Assembly: GCA_040386975.1 (NCBI GenBank)
Contig: JAZKEO010000032.1
Span: forward strand, 100,458 to 164,457
Origin: M2408 sp040386975
Lineage (GTDB): Bacteria; Bacteroidota; Bacteroidia; Flavobacteriales_D; Crocinitomicaceae
Direction: 5' to 3'
Length of the DNA stretch: 64,000 nucleotides
Shown: positions 44,160 through 52,263 of the stretch, in pieces
Layout of the letters: every line of letters begins with the position of its first letter
Position numbering within the stretch: position 1 is the first letter of the stretch
Translations under genes and position numbers: made by a program
The notes under the pieces: model-generated
Seen by the model: only the letters and a program-made list of their open reading frames with translations
The model's database searches: none
Told to the model about the DNA's origin: nothing

Positions 44160-44285
44160 AAGTCTTAATCAGAGATGTGTTTTCATAGACCAATTTTGAA
44201 ATTAAGGCTTAAGTTAGTTTTCATAAGTAGTAGTTTAAGTTAGGTACAAAAAAGAGTGGAGCTTTAGTTTCACTCTTTTTTATTG
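44160..44285 (+). ncRNA. Candidate ~125-nt small noncoding RNA
   Basis: Transcription from the TATATTTG element would begin near 44160. AAGUCUUAAU (44160-44169) pairs with AUUAAGGCUU (44201-44210), 10 bp with one GU, enclosing 31 nt. A region with a 9-nt direct repeat TTAAGTTAG follows (near 44209 and 44234). A perfect 10-bp terminator stem AAAAAGAGTG/CACTCTTTTT (44249-44258 and 44271-44280) then ends the unit. No ORF is inside. Stand-alone location, size, promoter and terminator fit a 6S-like RNA or other sRNA; I cannot identify the family. Confidence 0.5.
44249..44285 (+). terminator. Rho-independent terminator of the candidate ncRNA
   Basis: The 10-bp stem AAAAAGAGTG/CACTCTTTTT with loop GAGCTTTAGTTT ends in a T-tract. 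Confidence 0.75.
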
Positions 44286-44320
44286 TAGTAATCTCTCAAT
44301 TTTACATTAATTCAAGCACC

Positions 44321-44416
44321 CGCATAGGAATAAAGAGCCTTAAGAAAAGCTTATAAATTTCCAATAAAAGAGAGTTGGAGTTTCGTCCCTTTAGGGAGGA
44401 TAAAGGTGGGTGACAA
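44321..44416 (+). repeat. Mosaic of dispersed intergenic repeat modules
   Basis: CGCATAGGAATAAAGAGC and CTTAAGAAAAG (44321-44350) match the left arm region of the composite element copy 2 (34314-34343) with 3 mismatches over 29 positions. The right part ending GGTGGGTGACAA (44395-44416) matches 4850-4871. The central apical-loop module is absent here. Confidence 0.55.
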
Positions 44417-44469
44417 CTGAAATCTGTATTAAAGCAGAAAAATAATCAATTATTTACTACATTTAAGCC

Positions 44470-46026
44470 GTGAATCTATATTCTAACAAACAAAAATGGA
44501 AAATTTTCCTACTTTTTATCGCTTTGATAATGGTGGGAATTTCTTTGTATGTATCGAATGAAATCGTAAAAAAAGTCAGTGAGCAAGAGCGAAATCGTGT
44601 GACACAATGGGCTGATGCGATAAAAAAGAAAGCAGAACTTGTTCGTTTAACAAATCGCACCTTTTCGCAATTAAGAGAAAAAGAACGTTACGAAATGGAA
44701 ATGTGGATTGATGCCACAAAAGAAATTTCAAAACCAATTTCAGGCGATGCTTTCCCAGATTATACTTTACCCTTAAAAATTATCAATAAAAACAAAGCGA
44801 TTCCTGTGATTTTATTTGACAATCACGGAACGATTTCTGGCGACATCAATTTAGGTTTTGATGAAAAAACCTTGAAAGAGTTTTATCCGAGCTATTCAAA
44901 AAAGCAAATCGCAAAATTATTTGATGATTCCTTGCGAAAACTTGCCAATGAATGGAAAAGAAGAAATCCAGCTTTTACGATTGAAGTTTTTGAAGGTTTG
45001 TCGATGACTTATGTTTACAACGATTCCAAACAAATTTTCCGCCTCGAACAAGAACGTGATTCCTTGATTAATTCCTTTAACCAAGAATTGATTTCCAATA
45101 AAAGTTTGGTTCCAGTGATTTTAAAGGATTCTGAATCTGATAGCATCATTTCAAGTAACCTTCCTAAAAGCAAACTTTCCAAAAATGAAATCGGTAAAAC
45201 TTTGGCTTATTTCAAAATGCAAAATACGCCGATTGAACTGGCTTTATCACACACTCAAAATAGCATTTTGTATTACGATGATAGTCCGGAATTAAAGCAA
45301 CTGCAGTATTTTCCTTACATTCAATTTTTAATTATTGGTTTGTTTATTTTTATCGGTTATTTGATTTTCAGTACCTTCCGTAAGGCGGAACAAAATCAAG
45401 TTTGGGCTGGAATGGCGAAAGAAACCGCGCATCAACTTGGCACACCACTTTCCTCTTTGATGGCATGGGTTCAGTTGTTAGAAGATCAAAACATCGACCA
45501 AAACATGGTTTTTGAAATGAAAAAAGATGTAAATCGTTTGGAAACAGTTTCTACACGTTTTTCAAAAATTGGCTCCGACGCGAAATTAGAATTAGACGAC
45601 ATTGTGCAAACACTTGAAAACGTGACAAGTTATCTGAGAACGCGAATTTCATCAAAAATTACCTTGGAACTTCACAAACCATTCGATCCCATTTTTATTA
45701 AACACAATCCACCCTTGATGGAATGGGTTTTTGAAAATATCATTAAAAATGCCGTTGATGCGATTGATAAAAATGGGCGCATTGATGTTTCTGTTTCTCA
45801 AGATGAAAAAGAAGTTTTTATCGACATCAAAGATTCTGGGAAAGGAATTCCAAACAAACAACTAAAAACTGTCTTTCAGCCCGGATTTACAAGTAAAAAA
45901 CGCGGTTGGGGCTTGGGACTTTCCTTAGTAAAACGGATTGTAAGCGAATACCACAGAGGAAAAGTTTTTGTGTTGGAATCCGAAGTGAATAAAGGAACGA
46001 CTTTTAGAATTACGTTGAGGAAGTAG
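44470..46026 (+). CDS. Membrane sensor histidine kinase
   Basis: A 518-aa kinase with a GTG start; the frame begins MNLYSNKQKWKIFLLFIALI. Two membrane segments (about 11-32 and 279-297) flank a ~245-residue extracytoplasmic sensor rich in charged helices. The phosphoacceptor is H321 in KETAHQLGTPLSSLMAW, an H-box type with Q-L-G. The HATPase domain has VFENIIKNAVDAIDKNG (N-box), IKDSGKGIP (G1) and a F-box/G2 RGWGLGLSLVKRI. No regulator is adjacent. It is separate from the candidate ncRNA by ~185 bp. Confidence 0.93.
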   Translation: MNLYSNKQKWKIFLLFIALIMVGISLYVSNEIVKKVSEQERNRVTQWADAIKKKAELVRLTNRTFSQLREKERYEMEMWIDATKEISKPISGDAFPDYTLPLKIINKNKAIPVILFDNHGTISGDINLGFDEKTLKEFYPSYSKKQIAKLFDDSLRKLANEWKRRNPAFTIEVFEGLSMTYVYNDSKQIFRLEQERDSLINSFNQELISNKSLVPVILKDSESDSIISSNLPKSKLSKNEIGKTLAYFKMQNTPIELALSHTQNSILYYDDSPELKQLQYFPYIQFLIIGLFIFIGYLIFSTFRKAEQNQVWAGMAKETAHQLGTPLSSLMAWVQLLEDQNIDQNMVFEMKKDVNRLETVSTRFSKIGSDAKLELDDIVQTLENVTSYLRTRISSKITLELHKPFDPIFIKHNPPLMEWVFENIIKNAVDAIDKNGRIDVSVSQDEKEVFIDIKDSGKGIPNKQLKTVFQPGFTSKKRGWGLGLSLVKRIVSEYHRGKVFVLESEVNKGTTFRITLRK

Positions 46027-46113
46027 GGTGGTTTTAACATCTCAAACCTATGAAGATGTGGGCATTTCCGTTCTGTTGTTTTGCCTTAGGATTTTAATTG
46101 ATTTTCTAACACT

Positions 46114-46881
46114 TTATTCCCGTTTAAATTTAACAATCACGTTAGATAAAACTACATCTTTATCAACTTTTATAACTTTTAAAATCTCAATTAATTCAAG
46201 GTCAAAATGTTCATGAGTTGAATTTGGATAAAGAGTTTTTTTTGGCCATCGCATAGAAATTAATGTTTCCCAATTTAAAGAATCTTTGGCTATTTCAATT
46301 TTTAATGTGTTACTGGTTAAATGATATCTACCGTTGTACTTTATTCCATTAATTGTTACGCTTAAACTATCATTAAGAAAGAACGATAATTGTGTATCAT
46401 ATTTAATATAAACAGTGTCAATTATATTGTCACTGTTTCTAAACGGAATCATTTTTTCTTTGACCCAATTCCCTATGAGCAAAGTTTTAATTCGTTTAAT
46501 ATTTTCATCTTCACATAGACATTTACCATATGGGACTTGAGTTATTGGTTTGATTTCTCCTTTTATGGACTTTTTAAAATCTCCATTTTTTTTAAATTTC
46601 TCTTTAATGATTTTTGAAGGTTGAAAGAGTAAAGTAAATCCATTCACACCGTCCAAAAAACCTTGCTCCCTGGCTTGTCCATTTCTATAGTACTTTACAA
46701 AAGGACCATATAAAAAACCATGTTCATAAGTTTTGAATGATTTCGGTTTTCCATTTGAAAAGTACTTAAATACTTTTCCGTGTATGCATGTATTAGAATC
46801 AACAGGATAAGAAATAGAATCCTGTGCTAAGTATTGTCCAGTAAAAAGTATAAATGCGAAAACTGTCGAGAATCTCTTCAT
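46114..46881 (-). CDS. Exported MORN-like repeat protein (hypothetical)
   Basis: A 255-aa protein with signal peptide MKRFSTVFAFILFTGQYLAQ. Residues about 30-90 hold two or three MORN/toxin-antitoxin-wound-like repeats (GKVFKYFSNGKPKSFKTYEH, GPFVKYYRNGQAREQGFLDG). The C-terminal part is beta-rich and unrecognised, with a SLSVTINGIKYNGRYHL strand. In the family such repeats are structural; no function can be named. It is convergent with the upstream kinase gene. Confidence 0.75.
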   Translation of the reverse strand: MKRFSTVFAFILFTGQYLAQDSISYPVDSNTCIHGKVFKYFSNGKPKSFKTYEHGFLYGPFVKYYRNGQAREQGFLDGVNGFTLLFQPSKIIKEKFKKNGDFKKSIKGEIKPITQVPYGKCLCEDENIKRIKTLLIGNWVKEKMIPFRNSDNIIDTVYIKYDTQLSFFLNDSLSVTINGIKYNGRYHLTSNTLKIEIAKDSLNWETLISMRWPKKTLYPNSTHEHFDLELIEILKVIKVDKDVVLSNVIVKFKRE

Positions 46882-47037
46882 TGATTATTACTTGCTTATA
46901 GGCTCAAAAATTCAAACCAATACATTTTGTATAATTAGGCTTTAATTTAGTTACCTTATTTTTCAAATGTAACAAAATTTCAGAAACTGACAAAAGCAAA
47001 AAATATTTTTCAAGCCCTTCAGAGTCTTAAGGCTGAA

Positions 47038-47051
47038 AGGGTGTACACCCT
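47038..47051. promoter_or_regulatory. Perfect 14-bp palindrome upstream of pth
   Basis: AGGGTGTACACCCT is a perfect palindrome inside a larger pair of CCTTCAG/CTGAAAGG words, 37 bp before the -7 element of pth. It could be an operator or part of a hairpin. Confidence 0.4.
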
Positions 47052-47062
47052 GAAGGGGTTAA

Positions 47063-47095
47063 TTTGAGATAATCATTTTATTTTTCTTAATTTTG
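47063..47095 (+). promoter_or_regulatory. Bacteroidota promoter of pth
   Basis: TTTG (47063-47066) and TAATTTTG (47088-47095) are 21 bp apart, and the ATG is 14 bp after the -7 box. Confidence 0.6.
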
Positions 47096-47109
47096 CTAAA
47101 AAATTTCAC

Positions 47110-47673
47110 ATGAACTTTTTAATTGTAGGTTTAGGAAATCCCGGAAGTGATTACAAGGAAACACGCCATAACATTGGTTTTAAAGTTGTTGAAGCATTAG
47201 CGAAAGAGAAAGAAGTAAGTTTTTCGCTTCATAAGCAGGCAGAAACAACAAAATTCAAATTTAGAGGTCACAACATTACTTTAATAAAACCTACAACGTA
47301 CATGAATTTAAGCGGTAAAGCGGTAAATTATTGGATGCAGGCAGAAAAAGTTCCCTTAGAAAATTTATTTGTTGTAACCGACGATTTAGCCTTACCTTTT
47401 GGGAAATTACGCTTAAAAGGAAAAGGTTCTGCAGGTGGACACAACGGTTTAAAAGACATTGAAGCCGTTTTAAAAACCCAAGAATACGCACGTTTGCGTT
47501 TTGGTGTTGGTGCAGATTTCTCCAAAGGCAGACAAGTGGATTATGTTTTAGGAGAATGGAATTCAGAGGAAAAATTAACGCTTGAAGAACGCATAAAAAC
47601 CGCAACAGAATTTATTAAAAGTTTTGTTTCCATTGGTATTGAACTTACTATGACAAACTGGAATGGTAAATAA
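47110..47673 (+). CDS. pth: Peptidyl-tRNA hydrolase
   Basis: A 187-aa cytoplasmic esterase that recycles peptidyl-tRNA. Signature residues: GLGNPGSDYKETRHNIGF with N10 and catalytic H20, KPTTYMNLSGKAV, VVTDDLALPFGKLR with the Asp pair, and GSAGGHNGLKDIE. The length fits Pth (about 185-195). The promoter -7 element lies 15 bp upstream. The next gene (DUF983) is 52 bp downstream and may share the transcript. Confidence 0.97.
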   Translation: MNFLIVGLGNPGSDYKETRHNIGFKVVEALAKEKEVSFSLHKQAETTKFKFRGHNITLIKPTTYMNLSGKAVNYWMQAEKVPLENLFVVTDDLALPFGKLRLKGKGSAGGHNGLKDIEAVLKTQEYARLRFGVGADFSKGRQVDYVLGEWNSEEKLTLEERIKTATEFIKSFVSIGIELTMTNWNGK

Positions 47674-47725
47674 GACATAAGATTAAAAGACGTAAGACAA
47701 AAGACATTTACACATTTAATTAAGG

Positions 47726-48115
47726 ATGAACAAAACTTTAATCGGCAGTATTTTGAAAGGAAAATGTCCCGTTTGTCGAACTGGGAACGCTTTTGAAGAT
47801 CCAAATATGTACCGATTCAAAACGATTGACAAAATGCCAAAAACATGTTCGCATTGCGGACATAAATTTGAAAAAGAACCTGGTTTTTGGTTTGGAGCGA
47901 TGTTTGTCAGTTACGCTTTAACTGTTGCCGTGGGAGTTTTCTCGTTTGTACTTTTATTTTTGATTTATCCAAAAGCAAATGTGTGGCATTATATCATTTT
48001 TATATCGTTTGTAGCCATTTTTGTTGCACCTTTAAACTTTAGAACAAGTCGTATGCTTTGGATGAATTTCTTTTCCAAATACGATAAAAATAGAGCAAAA
48101 AATTCTAAAAGATGA
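47726..48115 (+). CDS. DUF983 zinc-ribbon membrane protein
   Basis: A 129-aa protein. It starts with a four-cysteine ribbon (C14-x2-C17 in GKCPVCRTG and C41-x2-C44 in CSHCGHKFEKEPG), followed by two membrane helices (about 55-78 and 85-108) and a basic tail. This matches the DUF983 family, of unknown function, sometimes near cytochrome oxidase genes in other bacteria. Its stop overlaps the start of the thioredoxin gene by 4 bp (ATGA). Confidence 0.9.
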   Translation: MNKTLIGSILKGKCPVCRTGNAFEDPNMYRFKTIDKMPKTCSHCGHKFEKEPGFWFGAMFVSYALTVAVGVFSFVLLFLIYPKANVWHYIIFISFVAIFVAPLNFRTSRMLWMNFFSKYDKNRAKNSKR

Positions 48116-48408
48116 GCAAATTTAAAGAAGTAGTTCAGTCAGAAATACCAACCTTGGTTGATTTTTACGCCACTTGGTGTGGTCCGTGTCAAACGATGAT
48201 GCCAGTTTTGGATCAATTGAAAGCAAAAATGGGTTCAAAAGTGCGCATACTTAAAATTGACGTGGACAAAAATCAAGATATAAGCGATAAGTTTAAAGTT
48301 CGTGGTGTTCCAACATTTGTCTTGTTTAAATCAGGTGAAATTCTTTGGCGCCAAAGTGGGGGAATGGATATCAATACTTTGGTGAAGAAAATTCAGGAAG
48401 CGATTTAA
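48112..48408 (+). CDS. Thioredoxin
   Basis: A 98-aa cytoplasmic thioredoxin with active site WCGPC (C23/C26) and the cis-proline loop VRGVPTFVLF. Length matches Trx (about 100-105). Its start is coupled to the DUF983 stop. The context is unusual (not near ahpC or other redox genes), but the motif is complete, so it should be a functional disulfide reductase. Confidence 0.93.
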   Translation: MSKFKEVVQSEIPTLVDFYATWCGPCQTMMPVLDQLKAKMGSKVRILKIDVDKNQDISDKFKVRGVPTFVLFKSGEILWRQSGGMDINTLVKKIQEAI

Positions 48409-48433
48409 TAGAATTAAGCTGATGAAGACGAAC

Positions 48434-48453
48434 CATGACAAACGTTAGTGAGG
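48434..48453 (-). repeat. Short copy of dispersed intergenic module
   Basis: On the minus strand CCTCACTAACGTTTGTCATG shares CACTAACGTT and GTCAT with the module at 22522-22566. Confidence 0.4.
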
Positions 48454-48487
48454 CAGCTCTATATGAAAAAATTAGATAACATTTTTT

Positions 48488-48594
48488 GAACCACGGAGAT
48501 TAAGAGAAAAAGAGAAGTTGAGTTAAAAAAACGACGTTATTTTTGATAAATTTCACAATTTTGAAAACTCTATTTCTCTAAACCTCCGTGGTTC
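48488..48594. repeat. Large inverted repeat between convergent genes
   Basis: GAACCACGGAG (48488-48498) and CTCCGTGGTTC (48584-48594) pair perfectly, and inner GAGAAA/TTTCTC words extend the stem. It lies between the 3' ends of the thioredoxin and large kinase genes. It may serve as a bidirectional terminator or be a mobile-type repeat. Confidence 0.55.
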
Positions 48595-48643
48595 AAAGAA
48601 AAAATGTCTTGTAGGTTTATGTATCTTCAAAAAAGTTAATAAC

Positions 48644-51600
48644 TTAGTTTAACAAAGGTAACTCTATAAAAAAGACGGTTTTATTTTCTTCTGACTCAAA
48701 CCAAATTTCTCCTTCGTGAAGCGTGACAATTTGTTTTACCATTGCCAAGCCCAAACCTGTTCCAGTAGATTTTGTGGTAAAATTTGGCATAAAAATTTTG
48801 GAATGCATAGACTCTGGAATTCCACGACCATTGTCTTCAATTTTTATTAAAAGTTTGTTTTGTTTCTGTTCCAAGCTTATCGAAATGAATCCTTTTTTGT
48901 TTTCGTGAATCGCTTGAATGGCATTTTTAATTAGATTATTAAAAACTCGTAAAATCAAATCTTTATCTCCAAAAATAAGTGTTTTTTCGGCTTTGTTTTT
49001 GAAAGTAATTTCGACATCATTTTCTTGACTAAAAACAACGATTGCATGTTCAATAATTGGTAAAATATCAATGTTTGATTTATTTTCTTGAGGCATTTTG
49101 GCAAAACTCGAAAATTCGTTGGCAATTTTTGTCAAGGCATCAATTTGTTCGATGATGGAATTGATCACCTTATCCAATTTAACTTTCGAATTTGGGTCGT
49201 TTGGGTCGTAAATTCGCTGTAAATGTTGCAAACTCAACTTCATAGGTGTCAAGGGATTTTTAATCTCGTGAGCAACTTGTTTGGCCATTTCTCGCCAAGC
49301 AGATTCACGTTCACTTTGCGCCAATTGTTGAGCGGTGAAAGCCAATTCCTCCAGTTTTTGATTGTAATTGCGAACTAAAGCTCCAATTTCGTCTTTCGAT
49401 TCGTATAATATCGGTTCGTTGTATTTACCAAGTTGAATTTTAGACAAACTATTTTTCAGCGTTTTTAATGGCGAAATCAACCAATTTGAAACCAGAATCG
49501 ATAAGATAATAGAAAATGCTAAAAGTAAAATAAAGACATTGATGATGGCTACCAAAAAGTTTTCAATTTGACTTTCAAAACCTTGTTGTTGTCCAAAATA
49601 CTGAAGATTGATGTAAGCCAAAAATTTTCCATCGTTGTTAAACAAAGGAACGTATGCCGACAAATACGTCAAATTTCCAATATTTTCCTGATGAATAAAT
49701 TCACTCTTTTTGTTTTTCTCAAGTTGCTCAAAAGCAAGTGGATTTATTTGCTCACTAACCAAACCAGCATTAAAAATTTTAGGTCTTGAACTTGCTAAAA
49801 TATATCCTTTTCGGTCGTATAAATTGATGTCTGTAACAAAAATTTGAGCAAATTTTTTGAGGTTTGACTCCATGAAATCGCCTTCGGCTTCAATGCTCAA
49901 GGTTCTTTCTTCACCCAATTTATTTTTTACTTCAACTTGAACGGATTTGATTTTTTCTTTGATCAAATCGGTTGAATATTCATTGTATTGGTTGCTGACG
50001 AATTTACCACTTCCAAAACCAAAAGTGAGTAAAGAAATGAATACAATGGCAATTAAAATAATTTGAATTTTAAAAGCTAAAGTTAAGTTACTAAATTCAA
50101 GCGTTTTGAAATTTTGTATCGATAAAATCAGTAACAAAAACAAACCAAAGAAGCAAAACAAGTAAGAAAAAGACGTTAAAAGCTGAAAATTCGAAGGCAA
50201 TTTTTTGGATAAAACAATTAAATCACGGGAATTTTTTCGAAGTAAATAATGATTGTAATTTTCATTATCGTAATATCCTGAAGCTTTTCGGATGTTTGTA
50301 GTTAAAGCAAAATCTTTTGTTGGATAAGAAAATTTTCCGTTCTGACTAACCAATGTTCCTCGGTAATATTTGGCGATGGAATAATTTTCAATTGGTTTAA
50401 AAACACTCGAATGGTCTGAAATTAACAGTCGTGGAAAACCAATTTTTTCTGGAATTCGCTTTGATTTTAAAGTCGAATACAAGAGTAATGATTTCGTTGA
50501 ATCTTGGTTGTAAATGACTTGTTTAGTGATGTAACTTAACTGGCTTGTGTAATCTTTGATGTAAAAAACCAGCGGACAAATTTCCGAAACTTTACTGTGT
50601 TTTTGTAAAATTGTTTCCAAATAAGCGATAGATGAGGTTTCGTTATTTGAATGGTTTATAATCGACTTTTCATTCTCAAACAAATAAAAATCAAATTCAT
50701 AATGTTCCCAAAAATGATGGTAGAACTTGCGTTCCATGAAGTCTTTAAACTCAGAAACACCCAAGATTCGTGGTGTTGAAATGATTTTTTGGAAATAATT
50801 GTCCTCGCAAATCTTTTTATTGAGACTCAAGAATTCTAATTCTGCTGAAATATCTTGGTCGGAAGCCAGTTGACTAGCGAATAATTCGCGTTCAGATTTT
50901 TCCTTTTTATCGTAAAAATTATTGATGACAATGGATATAAAAGCAGAAAAAACAAAAAGTAAAACTACTCCGTAATTGAAATTCAATTTCCCTTTTGCTC
51001 TTAAAACGTTTAGTAGAATAATTCCGTTCATAACCAAGGGCCAAGAAGCTAAAAAGATGAAATTTGAACCAAAAAAGAAGTCTAAAACAAAATAAAAAAG
51101 TGAACTTACAAGATATAAAAGAGAAAGTTTGACTTTCGATATTCCTTGATTTAAAAGTGAAAGAAAAACTGCTCGAATTAAAATAAAATAGCTAAAAAAT
51201 AAAATCCCGATGCACAAAGCAGCAATAAAAGAATAGAAATTTAGTTGAAAGAGTTTGTCTATTTCCAAGGGAATAGAAGAATCTTTTACCAAAGAATGGT
51301 ACAAGGTTCCAATTAAATAAGCAAAGAAGAAGCTTAAAAGGAATACAACAAAACTTACGATTTTTGTTCGCAGCGAATTTTTACTTTTTTTGAAAAGAAA
51401 TGCTAAGACAGAAGTAAAAAATAAAATGAAGATGCAATTTAAACAAAACATAAATAAATTGGGAAACCAATTTGAATTAGCATAAAGTGCAGGATCAAAA
51501 AATCGTGTATGATTTAAAAAACTGTAGAAATCAAAACGCAAGAAAAAATAATGTGTTACTAAAAGTACAGTTGCAAGAGTAAAAAACAGAATTTTATTTC

Positions 51601-52246
51601 CATGTTTTAAAAAATGAAAGATTCCTTGAAGTAAAAAACCAATAAAAAACAGGAAAAGCAAAACTAAGAAATTGCTATCAAAATCGGATATTTCTTGATT
51701 TTCGAGAGGAAAAATCGCAAAAGCAAATTCTTTGTTTTTTGTATAAATGGGGTAAGCATTTTCTTTTTCTAGAATAATTGCTGCTTGAAATGGAAGATTA
51801 AAAATAGGATTAAATTCATTTTTTAAATAATCATTTTGGTAAGAATATTCTTTTTTTATTAAAAAGGACGCTACCCAAACAACATTTCCAAGTTTTTTGG
51901 TTTTAGCGTAATACCAACCATTCTGTAATTTGACAATTCCATTTGCTGGGAAATGTAAATCGGCAAAACGTAAAAGAGGAAGCGTATTGGTATTCCAAAA
52001 AATCAAGGAATCATTTCTATAAACATGGAAATTAAACTCTGAATCTTTTACGTCTTTTTGAAGAAAGATTTTACTTTTTGATTTTAAGAAAGAATCCAAT
52101 AAATCTTCCTGTTGATGGAAATCCTTTTGAAAATTTTCTGTTAAAGAGGAATAATCTTTATTGAATAAGGAGTTGTAATAGCTTAAAAAGCTTAATAAGA
52201 ACAAAAAACTCGTAATAAAAAGCCAATATTTCCGGATTTTGTTCAA
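48644..52246 (-). CDS. Large polytopic sensor histidine kinase (NtrY-like)
   Basis: A 1200-aa kinase with a TTG start (no in-frame ATG nearby). About nine N-terminal hydrophobic segments between residues 185 and 450 and one at 8-26 precede a large extracytoplasmic domain (about 455-715), two further segments about 720-780, a periplasmic cache-like domain, a helix at about 915-945 leading to a HAMP (WLISPLKTLKNSLSKI), HisKA with H993 (KQVAHEIKNPLTPMKLS) and a HATPase domain (NNLIKNAIQAI, IEDNGRGIP, GTGLGLAMVKQIV). Similar proteins are common in Bacteroidota. It starts 17 bp after udk and is probably cotranscribed. Confidence 0.9.
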   Translation of the reverse strand: MNKIRKYWLFITSFLFLLSFLSYYNSLFNKDYSSLTENFQKDFHQQEDLLDSFLKSKSKIFLQKDVKDSEFNFHVYRNDSLIFWNTNTLPLLRFADLHFPANGIVKLQNGWYYAKTKKLGNVVWVASFLIKKEYSYQNDYLKNEFNPIFNLPFQAAIILEKENAYPIYTKNKEFAFAIFPLENQEISDFDSNFLVLLFLFFIGFLLQGIFHFLKHGNKILFFTLATVLLVTHYFFLRFDFYSFLNHTRFFDPALYANSNWFPNLFMFCLNCIFILFFTSVLAFLFKKSKNSLRTKIVSFVVFLLSFFFAYLIGTLYHSLVKDSSIPLEIDKLFQLNFYSFIAALCIGILFFSYFILIRAVFLSLLNQGISKVKLSLLYLVSSLFYFVLDFFFGSNFIFLASWPLVMNGIILLNVLRAKGKLNFNYGVVLLFVFSAFISIVINNFYDKKEKSERELFASQLASDQDISAELEFLSLNKKICEDNYFQKIISTPRILGVSEFKDFMERKFYHHFWEHYEFDFYLFENEKSIINHSNNETSSIAYLETILQKHSKVSEICPLVFYIKDYTSQLSYITKQVIYNQDSTKSLLLYSTLKSKRIPEKIGFPRLLISDHSSVFKPIENYSIAKYYRGTLVSQNGKFSYPTKDFALTTNIRKASGYYDNENYNHYLLRKNSRDLIVLSKKLPSNFQLLTSFSYLFCFFGLFLLLILSIQNFKTLEFSNLTLAFKIQIILIAIVFISLLTFGFGSGKFVSNQYNEYSTDLIKEKIKSVQVEVKNKLGEERTLSIEAEGDFMESNLKKFAQIFVTDINLYDRKGYILASSRPKIFNAGLVSEQINPLAFEQLEKNKKSEFIHQENIGNLTYLSAYVPLFNNDGKFLAYINLQYFGQQQGFESQIENFLVAIINVFILLLAFSIILSILVSNWLISPLKTLKNSLSKIQLGKYNEPILYESKDEIGALVRNYNQKLEELAFTAQQLAQSERESAWREMAKQVAHEIKNPLTPMKLSLQHLQRIYDPNDPNSKVKLDKVINSIIEQIDALTKIANEFSSFAKMPQENKSNIDILPIIEHAIVVFSQENDVEITFKNKAEKTLIFGDKDLILRVFNNLIKNAIQAIHENKKGFISISLEQKQNKLLIKIEDNGRGIPESMHSKIFMPNFTTKSTGTGLGLAMVKQIVTLHEGEIWFESEENKTVFFIELPLLN

Positions 52247-52263
52247 ATAGTTCGTTTTTATGA

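Larger units (their letters stand above)
43816..44469. other. 654-bp intergenic region between divergent histidine-kinase genes
   Basis: AT-rich. 43816-44147 shows no gene. 44148-44285 carries a promoter, a structured ~125-nt transcript and a terminator. 44321-44416 holds dispersed repeat modules shared with 34314-34343 and 4850-4871. No open reading frame with coding character is seen. Confidence 0.7.

Noticed and set aside
44160..44285. SRP (4.5S) RNA or tmRNA identity for the candidate ncRNA
   Set aside because: The SRP apical GGAA-type loop motif is not present, and the unit is far shorter than tmRNA and lacks a tRNA-like end.
38904..46026. The kinase cluster as a defence or mobile island
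   Set aside because: It is interrupted by lysS and all members are ordinary two-component proteins with composition like their neighbours.
46028..46216. A 62-codon frame after the membrane kinase
   Set aside because: It lies mostly antisense to the MORN-like gene and has no coding character.
47674..47725. Repeated AAGACATAAGAC-like words as a promoter
   Set aside because: They are low-complexity words without a TAnnTTTG box; DUF983 may share the pth transcript.
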